Shown here piece by piece: positions 9,520-18,830 of a stretch of DNA of 64,000 bases; position 1 is the first letter of the stretch, and each line of letters begins with the position of its first letter. The DNA is taken from positions 1,054,001-1,118,000 of the forward strand of contig OY723250.1 of the NCBI GenBank assembly GCA_963210315.1, read 5' to 3'. The stretch is from Rhynchopus euleeides. Lineage: Eukaryota; Euglenozoa; Diplonemea; Diplonemida; Diplonemidae. The translations under genes and the position numbers were made by a program. The notes beneath the pieces were generated by a model. That model did not search any database and had not been told where the DNA came from. It saw only the letters and a program-made list of their open reading frames with translations.

Positions 9520-9925
9520 GATTTGTTGTGATTTGTTGTGATTTGTTGCGATTTGTTGCGATTTGTTGTGGCCAGTTGTGATTTGTTGCGACCAGTTGTG
9601 ACGACTTGTGACCCTTTTGTGATGAGTTGTGATGAGTTGTGATGAGTTGTGATGAGGTGTGATCTGTTGTGATCTGTTGTGATCTGTTGTGATCTGTTGT
9701 GATCGCGATCCAAAATTTCAAAAATTTAAAATTTTGGATCGCGATCACAACAGATCACAACAGATCACACCTCATCACAACTCATCACAAAAGGGTCACA
9801 AGTCGTCACAACTGGTCACAACAAATCACACCACGTCACACCTAGTCACAACAAATCACAACTGGCCGCAACAAATCGCAAAAAATCACAACAAATCACA
9901 ACAAATCACAACATTTGCCTTGTGA
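9520..9925. repeat. ~400-bp foldback palindrome of 10-bp units
   Basis: The core is a perfect 18-bp stem, 9701-9718 with 9729-9746, around a 10-base loop. Outward, both arms run through the same ordered series of 10-bp units: GATCTGTTGT, GATGAGTTGT, a CCCTTTTGTGA marker, ACGACTTGTG, then CAGTTGTG- and GATTTGTTGT-type units. Arms differ mainly in unit copy number. A transcript of ORF2 reading on would fold into a hairpin of nearly 200 bp. Confidence 0.9.
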
Positions 9926-9933
9926 TTTGTTGT
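9898..9933. repeat. right sub-terminal hairpin
   Basis: 9898-9911 pairs with 9920-9933 over a short loop (CATTTGCC). It is the inverted counterpart of the hairpin at 1265-1301, whose loop reads GCCAAAT. The two together bracket the LINE. Confidence 0.7.
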
Positions 9934-10003
9934 CCTGGGCAAGACGTTAAACTACCTGGGAGGGCTTCCCCAGACCATGACGGGTGCTTGCACCAGGAGT
10001 TTG
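9934..10003 (+). repeat. dispersed repeat, copy 1
   Basis: Starting at CCTGGGCAAGACGTTAAACT, about 70 bases match 30501-30572 with roughly nine in ten bases shared, including CCATGACGGGTGC and GCACCAGGAGT. It may be a 3' end or SINE-like fragment of another element family. It codes for nothing recognisable. Confidence 0.6.
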
Positions 10004-10527
10004 AAACAGCCACTCATGCCTTGCGATGCTCAAGTGCCTGCTGGACCCCTATGTCCTTCAGGCCCCAAAGCAGGCAACGATATGGGAGCAACCTAACAGG
10101 GGAGGTGAAGAGGGCACGGGTCTTAGCCTGATGACACACTGCAACCTCAAGGTGACTGGCGACACCTCTCCCACAGTCTGCGGCGACTCTGCCGTGGCGA
10201 CAAGGCTTCCTGTCATGGGAGATCGCTGCGTGGATCAACGTGGCACCACCCGTGTGCTCGGCAGGTTGTTTCGGCACCTGTTTTCTCCGTGTCATGCTTT
10301 TCGTGAGCGTGTCAGGGATGTTGGCACACGCTGGGGAGGGTTCACATGATGACATAACATATATCAGAAGCACACACCCACGTGGCGCTGTCCTTGGCAG
10401 GACTTTGAAAGTGCCGCCTTGATATCCTTGTTGGATAGAACCCTCATATCACACCCTCAATCAGCTGACGATTTGTTGTGATCTGTTGTGATCGGGTGTG
10501 ATTTTATCACACCCTCAATCAGCTGAC
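10004..10527. other. right internal part of the TIR element, no gene
   Basis: No coding signal is recognised. From ~10448 the decamer array resumes. TCACACCCTCAATCAGCTGACGAT occurs twice as a direct repeat (about 10449-10472 and 10507-10530), leading into the right terminal repeat. Confidence 0.5.
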
Positions 10528-10582
10528 GATCGGGTGTGATTTGTTGTGATTTGTTGTTTTTTTCCCCAGCCTGATTACCCCA
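10528..10582 (-). repeat. right terminal inverted repeat
   Basis: This is the inverted partner of 1210-1264 (53/55 identical). It is followed by CAGGT (10583-10587), the second copy of the 5-bp direct repeat. Confidence 0.85.
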
Positions 10583-11988
10583 CAGGTTAAAAAGGCAGGC
10601 TCGGTTCCTGTGCTGTGCGTTTTCGGGCCCGCAGTCCGAGGCCAGCCTGCCAATCGCTTGCAAACAGTAGTATGAGAATTGGCGATATAAGTGTTTGTAG
10701 TCGAGATCGTGTCATGATCAGGGTCGATGATTTCTACATGATAACAAAAATATTCACGTGCGTTTCAACTACTTGTGGGTTGTCTAGGAGGGTCTTCGCG
10801 AAGCGGTGCAAGAAGGCGCGCCACATCCCCTATTTTTATTGGGACCTGCCGAATAATTGCTGAAGTATGCCGATGCGAAGACCCCCTGGGGTTATTTTGC
10901 TGTCACCTCATGACACTCGTATGGCCCGAGTGTGAATACCTCCGCAACAAGAATACTCCCGCTCTCGATGGTTGTCAATGCGATTTTCTTTCCACCCATA
11001 CCGACCTCTTCTCAGTCTAAATCAAGGAAGATACTGGGAGAGGCAGGTGTGTGGCGGCGTGATATATGAATCACCGAAAAGAACTGATCACTACATGTCA
11101 CAGGAGGAGGGTGAGAAGGCCCTCAAACGGGGGGGGGGGGGGGGCGTGCTCTGGGCCCGGGCAAAATGTGGTGGTTCCATGCTGGATTCCCCGCGCACGG
11201 CTGTTCTGCTGCTGCACGTCGGAAGCTGTTTAAAGCATCCCGATCGAAAAAGAGAGAGCGATAAGCTGTTGGGGAGGTCAAGCGTATTGTGTGTCTAGCC
11301 CAGCCGCAGCTTCCCCCCCCCGGAATGACCAACTGCCTTCTGGCGGCAAAACCGCACGCCAAAGGCTGGTTGTTCGATCTGATCGTGTTTTGGGAACATC
11401 GTCCCATCAAGAAGGAAGTGTGCCCCCTCCCTGTTTCGCACATTGTCCTGATTCTCCAGGTTGCTTCAAGGCGTTCTCCCCTGTGGGGAACGCTTGTCTT
11501 GTTATATCTGAAGGTTGTTTGTCTTCCTACGGCCTTTGGCCCGTCGATCCCACAACAGGGGTGGTGTGGGCGCAGAGCCGCTCATCCTTCTCCAGGCCAT
11601 TGTCAGCGCTAAGCTGATGGTCGACTGGATGCAGTGGTAAGAAAGGGGAGCGAGTGCCGTTCACTTTACGGCCCGGTGGCATTGCTTTTTTCGCACACCA
11701 GGCCCAAGAAAACCGAAAATCCAAATATTTCATCCACACCCCCTGTCCCCCCCTCTCTCTGCGAGCTGAACCCGGCAAATTCATGATCGTCCTTCGTACG
11801 TCTGGCTTTGTTAGTGGTGCAACCCCAAATTCCCACTGATGACTGCCGGCCAGCCCAGCCCCCCTCACACCCAATGTTTGTATTGTTGTGCCGTGATCAT
11901 GCATGCTGCCTTGTGCCCCTCCGAGCCACAATTCACCTCACCCAGGAGGCACCGGGGCCGGGCGGGCCGCGGACGACACGTTGACGCA
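10583..11988. other. intergenic, no gene recognised
   Basis: There is no recognisable protein. It contains a long G run near 11131-11144. CCTCACCCAG at 11936-11945 is a possible splice acceptor 44 bases before the start of the next gene. Confidence 0.5.
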
Positions 11989-13949
11989 ATGGGCTTCCTG
12001 AGGCGGATTGATGCATTCCGCACTATACCCCGTGACTTCTGCGAGGGTGGCACAGTGCACGGGGCGCTCCTCTCAGCATTGGCGGCTGTCCTGTGCATGG
12101 TGCTTTTCTTCTGCGAGCTTAACGCGTATCTGACAGTGACGACGCGCACGCGCATCGTGATTGACAGCAACCAGGACAAGCTGCTGCAGATCAATTTTGA
12201 CATCACACTGCAGGACCTGCCGTGCGACCACGTCTCAGTGGGGATCTGGGATTCGTTCGGCAACGACAGGCTGAACATCACAAAGAACATCGTGAGGCAG
12301 TCCATCGACCACGAGGGTAATGAAAAGGGGCATGCCTACAGCGACGACGAGCTCATCGAGCTGGACTCACACGAGCAGGAGCTCAGCGAGCAGGACAAAA
12401 TGGAGTACGACTCCGACTGGGCGTCTTCGTCCGACAGCTTCAAACACAACAACTTCAACGGTATGGCGCAGGCCTGGCGATTCGCTACGCCATGGGGGGG
12501 GGGGGGCTTCATGTTCCCGTTGATTCTTTGGGGTGGTGCCATCTGACATCGGACGGGTCAAGGGTTGTCAGCAGTCTTCAGCGATGTTCTCTCCACTCCA
12601 CCCATCACACAGGCGTGATTGAATCGCACGACCTCACGATGCTGCTCTTCTATGCCGACTGGTGCCCCCCTTGCAGGGCCTTCAAACCCACGTGGGATGA
12701 GGTATGCCACATCACCAGCCTTGCAGAGTGCTGTGAGCAGCGGTGGTGACGCCACACGAGTTGGCGGGATTCCTTGGGTTTGCACCAGTGCTCCGTCACT
12801 GCAACGAAAAATAGCCATCCCGTCTGGAAGGGGTTGGTGTTGATCTTCATGATAATAAATGATTGCGTTCATGTTCACTGTATACATGGTCACTATCACC
12901 TGCCCCTCACAGTTTGAAGACATCGTGAACGGCAAGAAGCCTGGGCAGATGCCTGAGATCAAAGACGCAGATGGGTACATTATCAACAAGGGCATTCGCG
13001 TGTTGAAAATCAACTGTGTCGAGTTCAAACAGGCCTGCATCGACGAGGGTATTGGGTCGTACCCAACTGTGCGCGCCTACAAGCGGGCCATCACCCAGAA
13101 GCGGCAATACACAGTGTACGAAGGCGAGCGTCGTGTGCCTGGGCTGCTGAACTTCTTGAAAACCGAGGCAGGGAAGCGCCACCTGCACTCAGGTGCCACG
13201 CACCATAACATCTTCAAGGAGGGCTGCCGATTGAACGGGTTTGTTGAGGTGGCGCGTGTGCCGGGGACGCTCCACTTTGAGTCCAAGAGCTCTGCAAACA
13301 AGATGCTGAACAACGCCTTCACCAACGTCTCACACGAGATCCACCACTTCTCATTCGGAGAGAACACCAAGTATGCACACGGTGCCGCTGGTGGGATAGG
13401 CTCTTTTATTGCCTGAATAATGCACCGCACATGCCAGCATTTTTTCTGTGATGTACTTCACACCGCAGCGCGCACCTTGTTGTTGCTGCAATCGTCACTG
13501 GGTTGAAGGCCACACACACCTCCCGTGATACCCACCTCCATCACCACAGCCACGAGGACCTGCAGCGGATCCCTACGGAGTACAAGCGCCACATCGCCCC
13601 TCTGAGCGGGAAGTCGTTTTATGTCGACAAGTTCCACATGGCGCCTCATCACTACATCAAGGTGGTGTCCACAACATTTGCCTCGTGGGGCGGTGTGCGG
13701 TCGTACCAGATGACGCACCAGCACAGGAATGCAAACATCGCGAAGAAGGCAGTGCCCCAGGCCAAGTTCAGCTACGACCTTGCCCCAGTGGAGGTGATCG
13801 TCACCCAGGAACGGAAGAAGAAGTGGTACGACTTCTTCACCGGCGCCCTCGCGATTGTGGGCGGCACTTACACTGTCATGGGCATTACCTCCGGTGCCTT
13901 CAACATGGCTTCCAAGGCATTCAAACAGAACCTGGGCAAGCTCACATAG
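11989..13949 (+). CDS. ERV/ERGIC-type protein disulfide isomerase (PDIL5-4-like), 4 exons
   Basis: Exons 11989-12460, 12613-12701, 12913-13370 and 13550-13949 join in frame to 472 residues. The introns are 152, 211 and 179 bp and all start GTATG and end CAG or ACAG. Residues ~1-150 are an ERGIC N-terminal domain (MGFLRRIDAFRTIPRDF, then a membrane helix ~23-47). Residues ~158-300 are a thioredoxin domain with active site WCPPC (C175, C178) and a YPTVRAY cis-proline region. The rest is the COPII-coated ERV domain (GCRLNGFVEVARVPGTLHF, SYDLAPVEV) ending in a second membrane helix (~435-460). This order is that of plant and protist PDI-C/PDIL5-4 proteins, which act in oxidative folding and cycle between ER and Golgi. 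The ATG at 11989 was chosen because family similarity begins there; an in-frame ATG at 11839 adds an unconserved extension. Confidence 0.9.
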
Positions 13950-14779
13950 CCCGGCAGGCAGGGGTTGGGCGGGTGGCGGGGCGTGTTCTTTTTTCTCAGG
14001 GATGCAGCAGGGCGGCCAACAGGCGCCCCCGGGATGGGTGATCTATGGCGTGGGTGGCCGGCAAACTGCCCGGACGGTGCTGTTGCCGGGTTCTCTATCT
14101 CTCTCTCCTCCTTGTGCACAAGAGAAGCAAAAGGCACAATCTTTAAATCGGACCAGTGGGGCCACAGATGCCTCTTGCTGCACACGAGTGTGCCAAGGCA
14201 ATGATGCAGCTGGTGCTATCCTCGGTGTGGCGCTTGCTTCACGAAGCGCCACAACCACCAAGTGGTTTTTTCAGTGTCATGTAAATCGGTGGCATGTGAA
14301 TTTGCAAGTTGCAGTTGCACACCTTTCTCACAAGGCCCAACTTCTTATTGACAGCCCCGGTCTCCCTCGGAAAAAACCCACACATATAACGGGGCACATT
14401 TGTAGAGGCTACAACCAACTGCCACATGCCCTGCTTTTGTGGCTATGGTTTCACTTGCAAAACAACACGGGGGCATGTGTGAACATGACATGTGCAAACC
14501 ACTTGCAATGCAATACACTTCAGTGCCTGCCCTCTCTCTCGGCGGAGGATGGGGGGACCGAGTTCCCCTTTCGTTAGGGGTGGTGCTGTCTCTTGGCTGT
14601 CCTGTGCCCCGTGTGCCGTGAGGACGGAGGCGGGCGGGGGGGGGGGGGTAGGCCCCCCAATGTACTTGAAAAAATTGTAATAAAAATTTTTCCGACCCCA
14701 AACAAGGGTTATTCGCACCTAAAACGGGTGTACCCGCCTCAAAAATATGTCTGGGGACCCAATGAAACCGGTTTTTCAC
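13950..14779. other. intergenic, no gene recognised
   Basis: Only short unconserved frames are present. A G run lies at about 14636-14648, and the satellite begins shortly after. Confidence 0.5.
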
Positions 14780-15965
14780 ACTTAGTCGCCCATTTTCGGC
14801 CCGAATTTTTGAAAAATCGATGAAAAATGGGGGTTTTGCCCATTTTGGGCAAAATCCCAATTTTCATGAAAAAATGACAAAATTGGGGCAACTAGACCCC
14901 ATTTTAGGTGGTTTTCGGGTGAAAAACGTACTCTAGACATCCCTGGGGCACATTGTATACCATCCAGGGCCTCTAGGACCAGTAGAAGCACCTTAAAACG
15001 CATTTTTTTACCCAAAAAAAGGACCCTGCAACCACCCTGCAACCACCCTGCAACCATGTTGTAGGCACCCTGCAACCCTATAACCACCCAGAAACCACTG
15101 TGTACGCCCTAAAATGGGGTGTATGGGCCTGTCGGAACAGGTTTTCTACACCGAATTGCCCATTTTCGGTCCGATATTTCGAAAAAACTGTGAGACTGGG
15201 GGATTCGTCCGTGTGGGGGTAACAGTCCCAATTTTTCTGAAAAAATGACAAAATTGGGGCAACTATGCCCCATTTTGGGTGTTTTTCGGGTGAAAAACGT
15301 ACCCTAGGCATCCCTGGGGCACATTGTATACCATCCAGGGCCTCTAGGACCAGTAGAAGCACGTGAAAATGCGTAATTTTACCCAAAAAATGGACCCTGC
15401 AACGATGTTGTAGGACCCTGCAAGCACCCTGCAACCATGTTGTAGGCACCCTGCAACCCTATAACCACCCAGAAACCACTGGGTATGCCCTAAAATGGGG
15501 TGTATGGGCCTGTCGGAACAGGTTTTCTACACCGAATTGCCCAAATTCGGTCCGGTATTTTGAAAAAACTGTGAAAAATGGGGGATTCGCCCATGTGGGG
15601 TAAAAGTCCCAATTTCATGAAAAAATGTCAAAAATTGGGCAACTAGACCCCATTTCGGGTGTTTTTCGGGTGAAAAACGTACCCTAGGCATCCCTGGGGT
15701 ACATTGTATACCATCCAGGGCCTCTACGACCAGTAGAAGCACGTGAAAATGCGTAATTTTACCCAAGGAAAAGGACCCTGCAACGATGTTGTAGGTCCAA
15801 TTTCATGAAAAAATGTCAAAAATTGGGCAACTATACCCCATTTTGGGTGGGTTTCGGGCGAAAAACGTACCCGAGGCATCCCTGGGGCACATTGTATACC
15901 ATCCAGGGCCTCTAGGACCAGCAGAGGTGCGTTAAATGCACATTTTTACCCAAAAATGACCCTGC
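14780..15965. repeat. ~375-bp tandem satellite, about 3.5 copies
   Basis: The marker CTGGGG(C/T)ACATTGTATACC recurs at 14943, 15314, 15694 and 15882, giving spacings of 371, 380 and 188 bases. The last copy is internally deleted. Each copy also carries TGCAACC-rich and AAAAATGGGGG-rich parts. Minus-strand frames through it merely repeat with the unit, and I do not call them genes. Confidence 0.85.
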
Positions 15966-16109
15966 AACCACCCTGCACAGGATTCACCCCAGAAAAGCGA
16001 AAAAAAGCCAAAAAATGGCCAAAAATGAGGGTTGGTGGGCCCAAAAGTGGGTAAAAACCTCCGGAAATTCATATCTGGGGTGGGTTTGGGGGTGGTTTTG
16101 CACTGGTGA

Positions 16110-16676
16110 CCTCCAGACCTGAATACCGTATACGTAAATATCCCGTCACACGTTGGGGTAGCAGGGAACGAACTCGCTGACAAACAGGCGCAAATCGGTG
16201 CCTTCCGGCCGCAGATGGAACCGGTTAGCCTCGCGTCGGCTCGTGTCGTCCTCCGCCGACACATCTACAACGACGCAACGGTGCCCCGCACGGACAGCGT
16301 GTACGCGTACCGTTCGGGAATCGGGGAGACGCGACTGCAACGCCCCGACCTCCGCATGGAGGGACTCACCCGCTTAGGGGAAACCACCATCCGCCGACTC
16401 CGGGCCGACCACCACCGCCTGGTCTACGACCATGACATCCCGGGCACGGCACAACCACCTTGCCAACCCTGCCTGAAGCATGCGCCGGGCCACCCCCCGC
16501 CTGGGGTCTCACTGAAGCACCTCTTCTTCGGCTGCCCCGCGACAGCGTCGGCCCGACACCACCTCACAGCCACAAACGTGCACAACCTGCTGTTGCACAA
16601 CTGCAAGGAGGCGCTGCGCTACCTGGCCGAGGCAGGGGTAACGGAGCACGGCGAGAAGGACTACCTGAACGCGTGA
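16110..16676 (+). pseudogene. 5'-truncated LINE tail: RNase H end and C-terminal zinc region
   Basis: The frame is open from a TGA near 16107 to the TGA at 16674-16676. It begins within an RNase H domain (IPSHVGVAGNELADKQA, the conserved last catalytic region of LINE RNase H), followed by the usual tail with LRADHHRL, CQPC and HLFFGC, a CxxC...H...C pattern. There is no start codon and no upstream RT, so it is a dead 3' fragment. It belongs to a different LINE clade from the element at 1.2-10.6 kb, whose ORF2 has no RNase H. The break coincides with the motif AATACCGTATACGTAAATA, which recurs at 17337, 17676 and 17901. Confidence 0.85.
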
Positions 16677-17032
16677 ACCAAATAACATCATCAGAGAACA
16701 AGGGCTTCGGCCCGACCTCCCAGCACCCCCCCCCCCCATCCCAGCCCCACGTCACTTACCACAGGCCGCCAGGCGCGTCAGCGTCGGCGACCGCCCGCCC
16801 CCAGTCTGAGAGGCATCAGCCGAATCTCGGTGGAGGCGGGCACAAAACAAAAGGGAGAGTCGTCACTGTGCATATCAGCACGGTCCCGCCCTCTGTGCCA
16901 GACCAACACACCACCAAAGGAAAAGAGGAAGAGGCGACGTAAGGCAATGCCTCCGTGCGGCCAGGAGAACACGAAATAGCGACCCCCTCTACGGGGAATG
17001 CTACGAGCACGGCCAAAAATCGTTCAAAATCG
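16677..17032. other. intergenic, no gene recognised
   Basis: This stretch probably includes the 3' untranslated end of the LINE fragment. It has a C run near 16727. Nothing else is recognised. Confidence 0.4.
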
Positions 17033-17672
17033 TTCAATATTATGGAACGTAAATATTATGGAACGGGCCCATTTTTGCCTGGTCCGTTCCATAATATTTA
17101 CGTTCCAAAATATTTACAGGGCCAGTTGGGGACTCGGTGGTGAGGATGGCTTGCCTCAGGAATCGCGCGAAAAGTGCACGAGTAGGCCCCGTCAGGGACT
17201 CTGTATGCCGTCCGATCACCTGGCCCAAGTCCCCGAGTCGCAGAAAGCCCTGTAAATATTATGGAACGAAAAAAATCTGGAACGCCAACCCACCAGCGTT
17301 CCAAAATATTTACGTTCCATAATATTTACGTTCCAAAATACCGTATACGTAAATATTATGGAACGTAAATATTATGGAACGGGCCCATTTTTGGCCGGTC
17401 CGTTCCATAATATTTACGTTCCATAATATTTACAGGGCCAGTTGGGGACTCGGTGGTGAGGACGGCTTGCGTCAGGAATCGCGCGAAAAGTGCACGAGTA
17501 GGTCCCGTCAGGGACTCTGTATGCCGTCCGATCACCTGGTCCAAGTCCCCGAGTCGCAGAAAGCCCTGTAAATATTATGGAACGAAAAAAATCTGGAACG
17601 CCAACCCACCAGCGTTCCAAAATATTTACGTTCCATAATATTTACGTTCCATAATATTTACGTTCCAAAATA
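17033..17672. repeat. 316-bp tandem duplication with palindromic 16-mer ends
   Basis: Two copies of a 316-bp unit are aligned by GAACGGGCCC at 17061 and 17377. Unit borders are built from GTAAATATTATGGAAC and its reverse complement, often in tandem. They fold into stem-loops around GGGCCCATTTTTGGCC-like centres. The unique middle (CCAGTTGGGGACTCGG onward) is nearly identical in the two copies. Confidence 0.9.
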
Positions 17673-17690
17673 TTTACGTATACGGTATTT

Positions 17691-17900
17691 ACACGGTGGA
17701 CTCCAGCGGGGGTAGGGTAACCCTTTTCGGGAGTCTCAACTAGCGGGAGTCTCGGACTCCCGCTAGCGGGAGTCTTTAGCCTAAATTAGCTGGAAAATAG
17801 ACTCCCGCTAGCGGGAGTCTCCAGTACATACTGCAGAAAAAGACACCCTCTCAGACTCCCGCTCCCAGACTCCCGCTAGGGTGGCTGGAGTCCACCGTGT
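17691..17900. mobile_element. 210-bp inverted-repeat element with 15-bp target duplication
   Basis: Its ends are perfect 17-bp inverted repeats, ACACGGTGGACTCCAGC and its complement at 17884-17900. ACGTATACGGTATTT flanks it on both sides (17676-17690 and 17901-17915). The interior holds several copies of the palindrome GACTCCCGCTAGCGGGAGTC. There is no coding capacity, so it is a MITE-like non-autonomous element or a site-specific insert. Confidence 0.85.
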
Positions 17901-17915
17901 ACGTATACGGTATTT

Positions 17916-18419
17916 CAAAAAAATTACAGATTTTCTCAAGGACATTGGGGGGCCTGGGGGGGGGGGGGGGGGGCAACGGACACCCCTCGAGGCAAGAGGG
18001 TGACGAGGTGTGTGCGTGCGCGCCTGCACCCCACGGGGAACATCTTCTGTGTTTCCGCTGCACCCAGGGGGGACGATAGATGGAAGCCTATATGTGCTCG
18101 TGCAGTTGCCCACTCAACCCCCCCCCCCCCCCCTCTCCACACCCACCCCACCCCCATCCACCCGCCCGTTTGACACGTTGCAGCCCGAAGGGAAGGTGTG
18201 CTTTGAGGCCGCACCCCCCCTCCCTCCCCTTTGCCTCACCCCCCCGCAAAAAAACCTATCTGCGGGGCATCTCCCCCCCACTCTTCCCATCACTTTGCAT
18301 CAACCCCCATGCTGATCTGGCACACTTCTTCCCGACCTGGTCTGGTCGGATGACATCACCTGCGGAGGTGTGTGGGGGGGGTGGTGGTGGTGGTGGCAGG
18401 GGGCGAGGGTGGGCTCAAA
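17916..18419. other. intergenic with long G and C runs
   Basis: An 18-base G run (17956-17973) and C-rich stretches dominate. No gene is recognised. Confidence 0.5.
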
Positions 18420-18830
18420 TCTCGCCGCGACTCGATGCTCGACGCTCGACACCTGCCGGTGTTCAAAGCCCGCCGTGGCTCTGATCGCCGCTGCAGAGGC
18501 TTTGCTCGGTGTGCCGAAAGGCACCCTGACTGCAAGCTCGTCACCGCTGTGGGTGGGTTGGGTTGGGCGGGGTGGGTCTAAACGCCGCGCCGCAACCAAC
18601 GAGGGGGGGGGCTGTGTGGGGTGGGGTGGTGGCACGCCCACCACGCCGCCCCGCACCCCCCCACCCTGCCGACTCGCTGTTCGCCGCTCGACGCTCGACA
18701 CCTGCCGGTGTTCAAAGCCCACCGTGGCTCTGATCGCCGCTGCAGAGGCTTTGCTCGGTGTGCCGAAAGGCACCCTGACGCAAGCTCGTCGCCGTGGGTG
18801 GGGTGGGTGGGTGGGTGGGTCACCCTGACG
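18420..18830. repeat. 249-bp tandem duplication
   Basis: GACGCTCGACACCTGCCGGTG occurs at 18441 and 18690, inside nearly identical ~110-base blocks ending with AAAGGCACCCTGAC. G-rich (GGTGGT)n and (GGGTGG)n sequence separates the blocks. Confidence 0.8.

Larger units (their letters stand above)
1210..10582 (+). mobile_element. TIR-bounded element carrying an intact LINE
   Basis: The first 55 bases (1210-1264) and the reverse complement of the last 55 (10528-10582) match at 53 positions, and both start TGGGGTAATCAGGCTGGGG. The bases just outside are CAGGT on both sides (1205-1209 and 10583-10587), a perfect 5-bp direct repeat as expected for target-site duplication. The interior holds no recognisable DDE transposase. 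It holds a complete-looking APE-type LINE coding block and a long foldback. LINEs do not normally have inverted termini, so this is either a LINE that inserted into a non-autonomous foldback DNA transposon or a composite that now moves as one. The decamer family TTGTGATTTG builds the termini, the sub-terminal hairpins and the central foldback. Confidence 0.75.

Noticed and set aside
14782..15766. Minus-strand frames sharing LEALDGIQC...PGM-RVRFSPE
   Set aside because: They recur only because the DNA satellite repeats; no start, domain or independent conservation.
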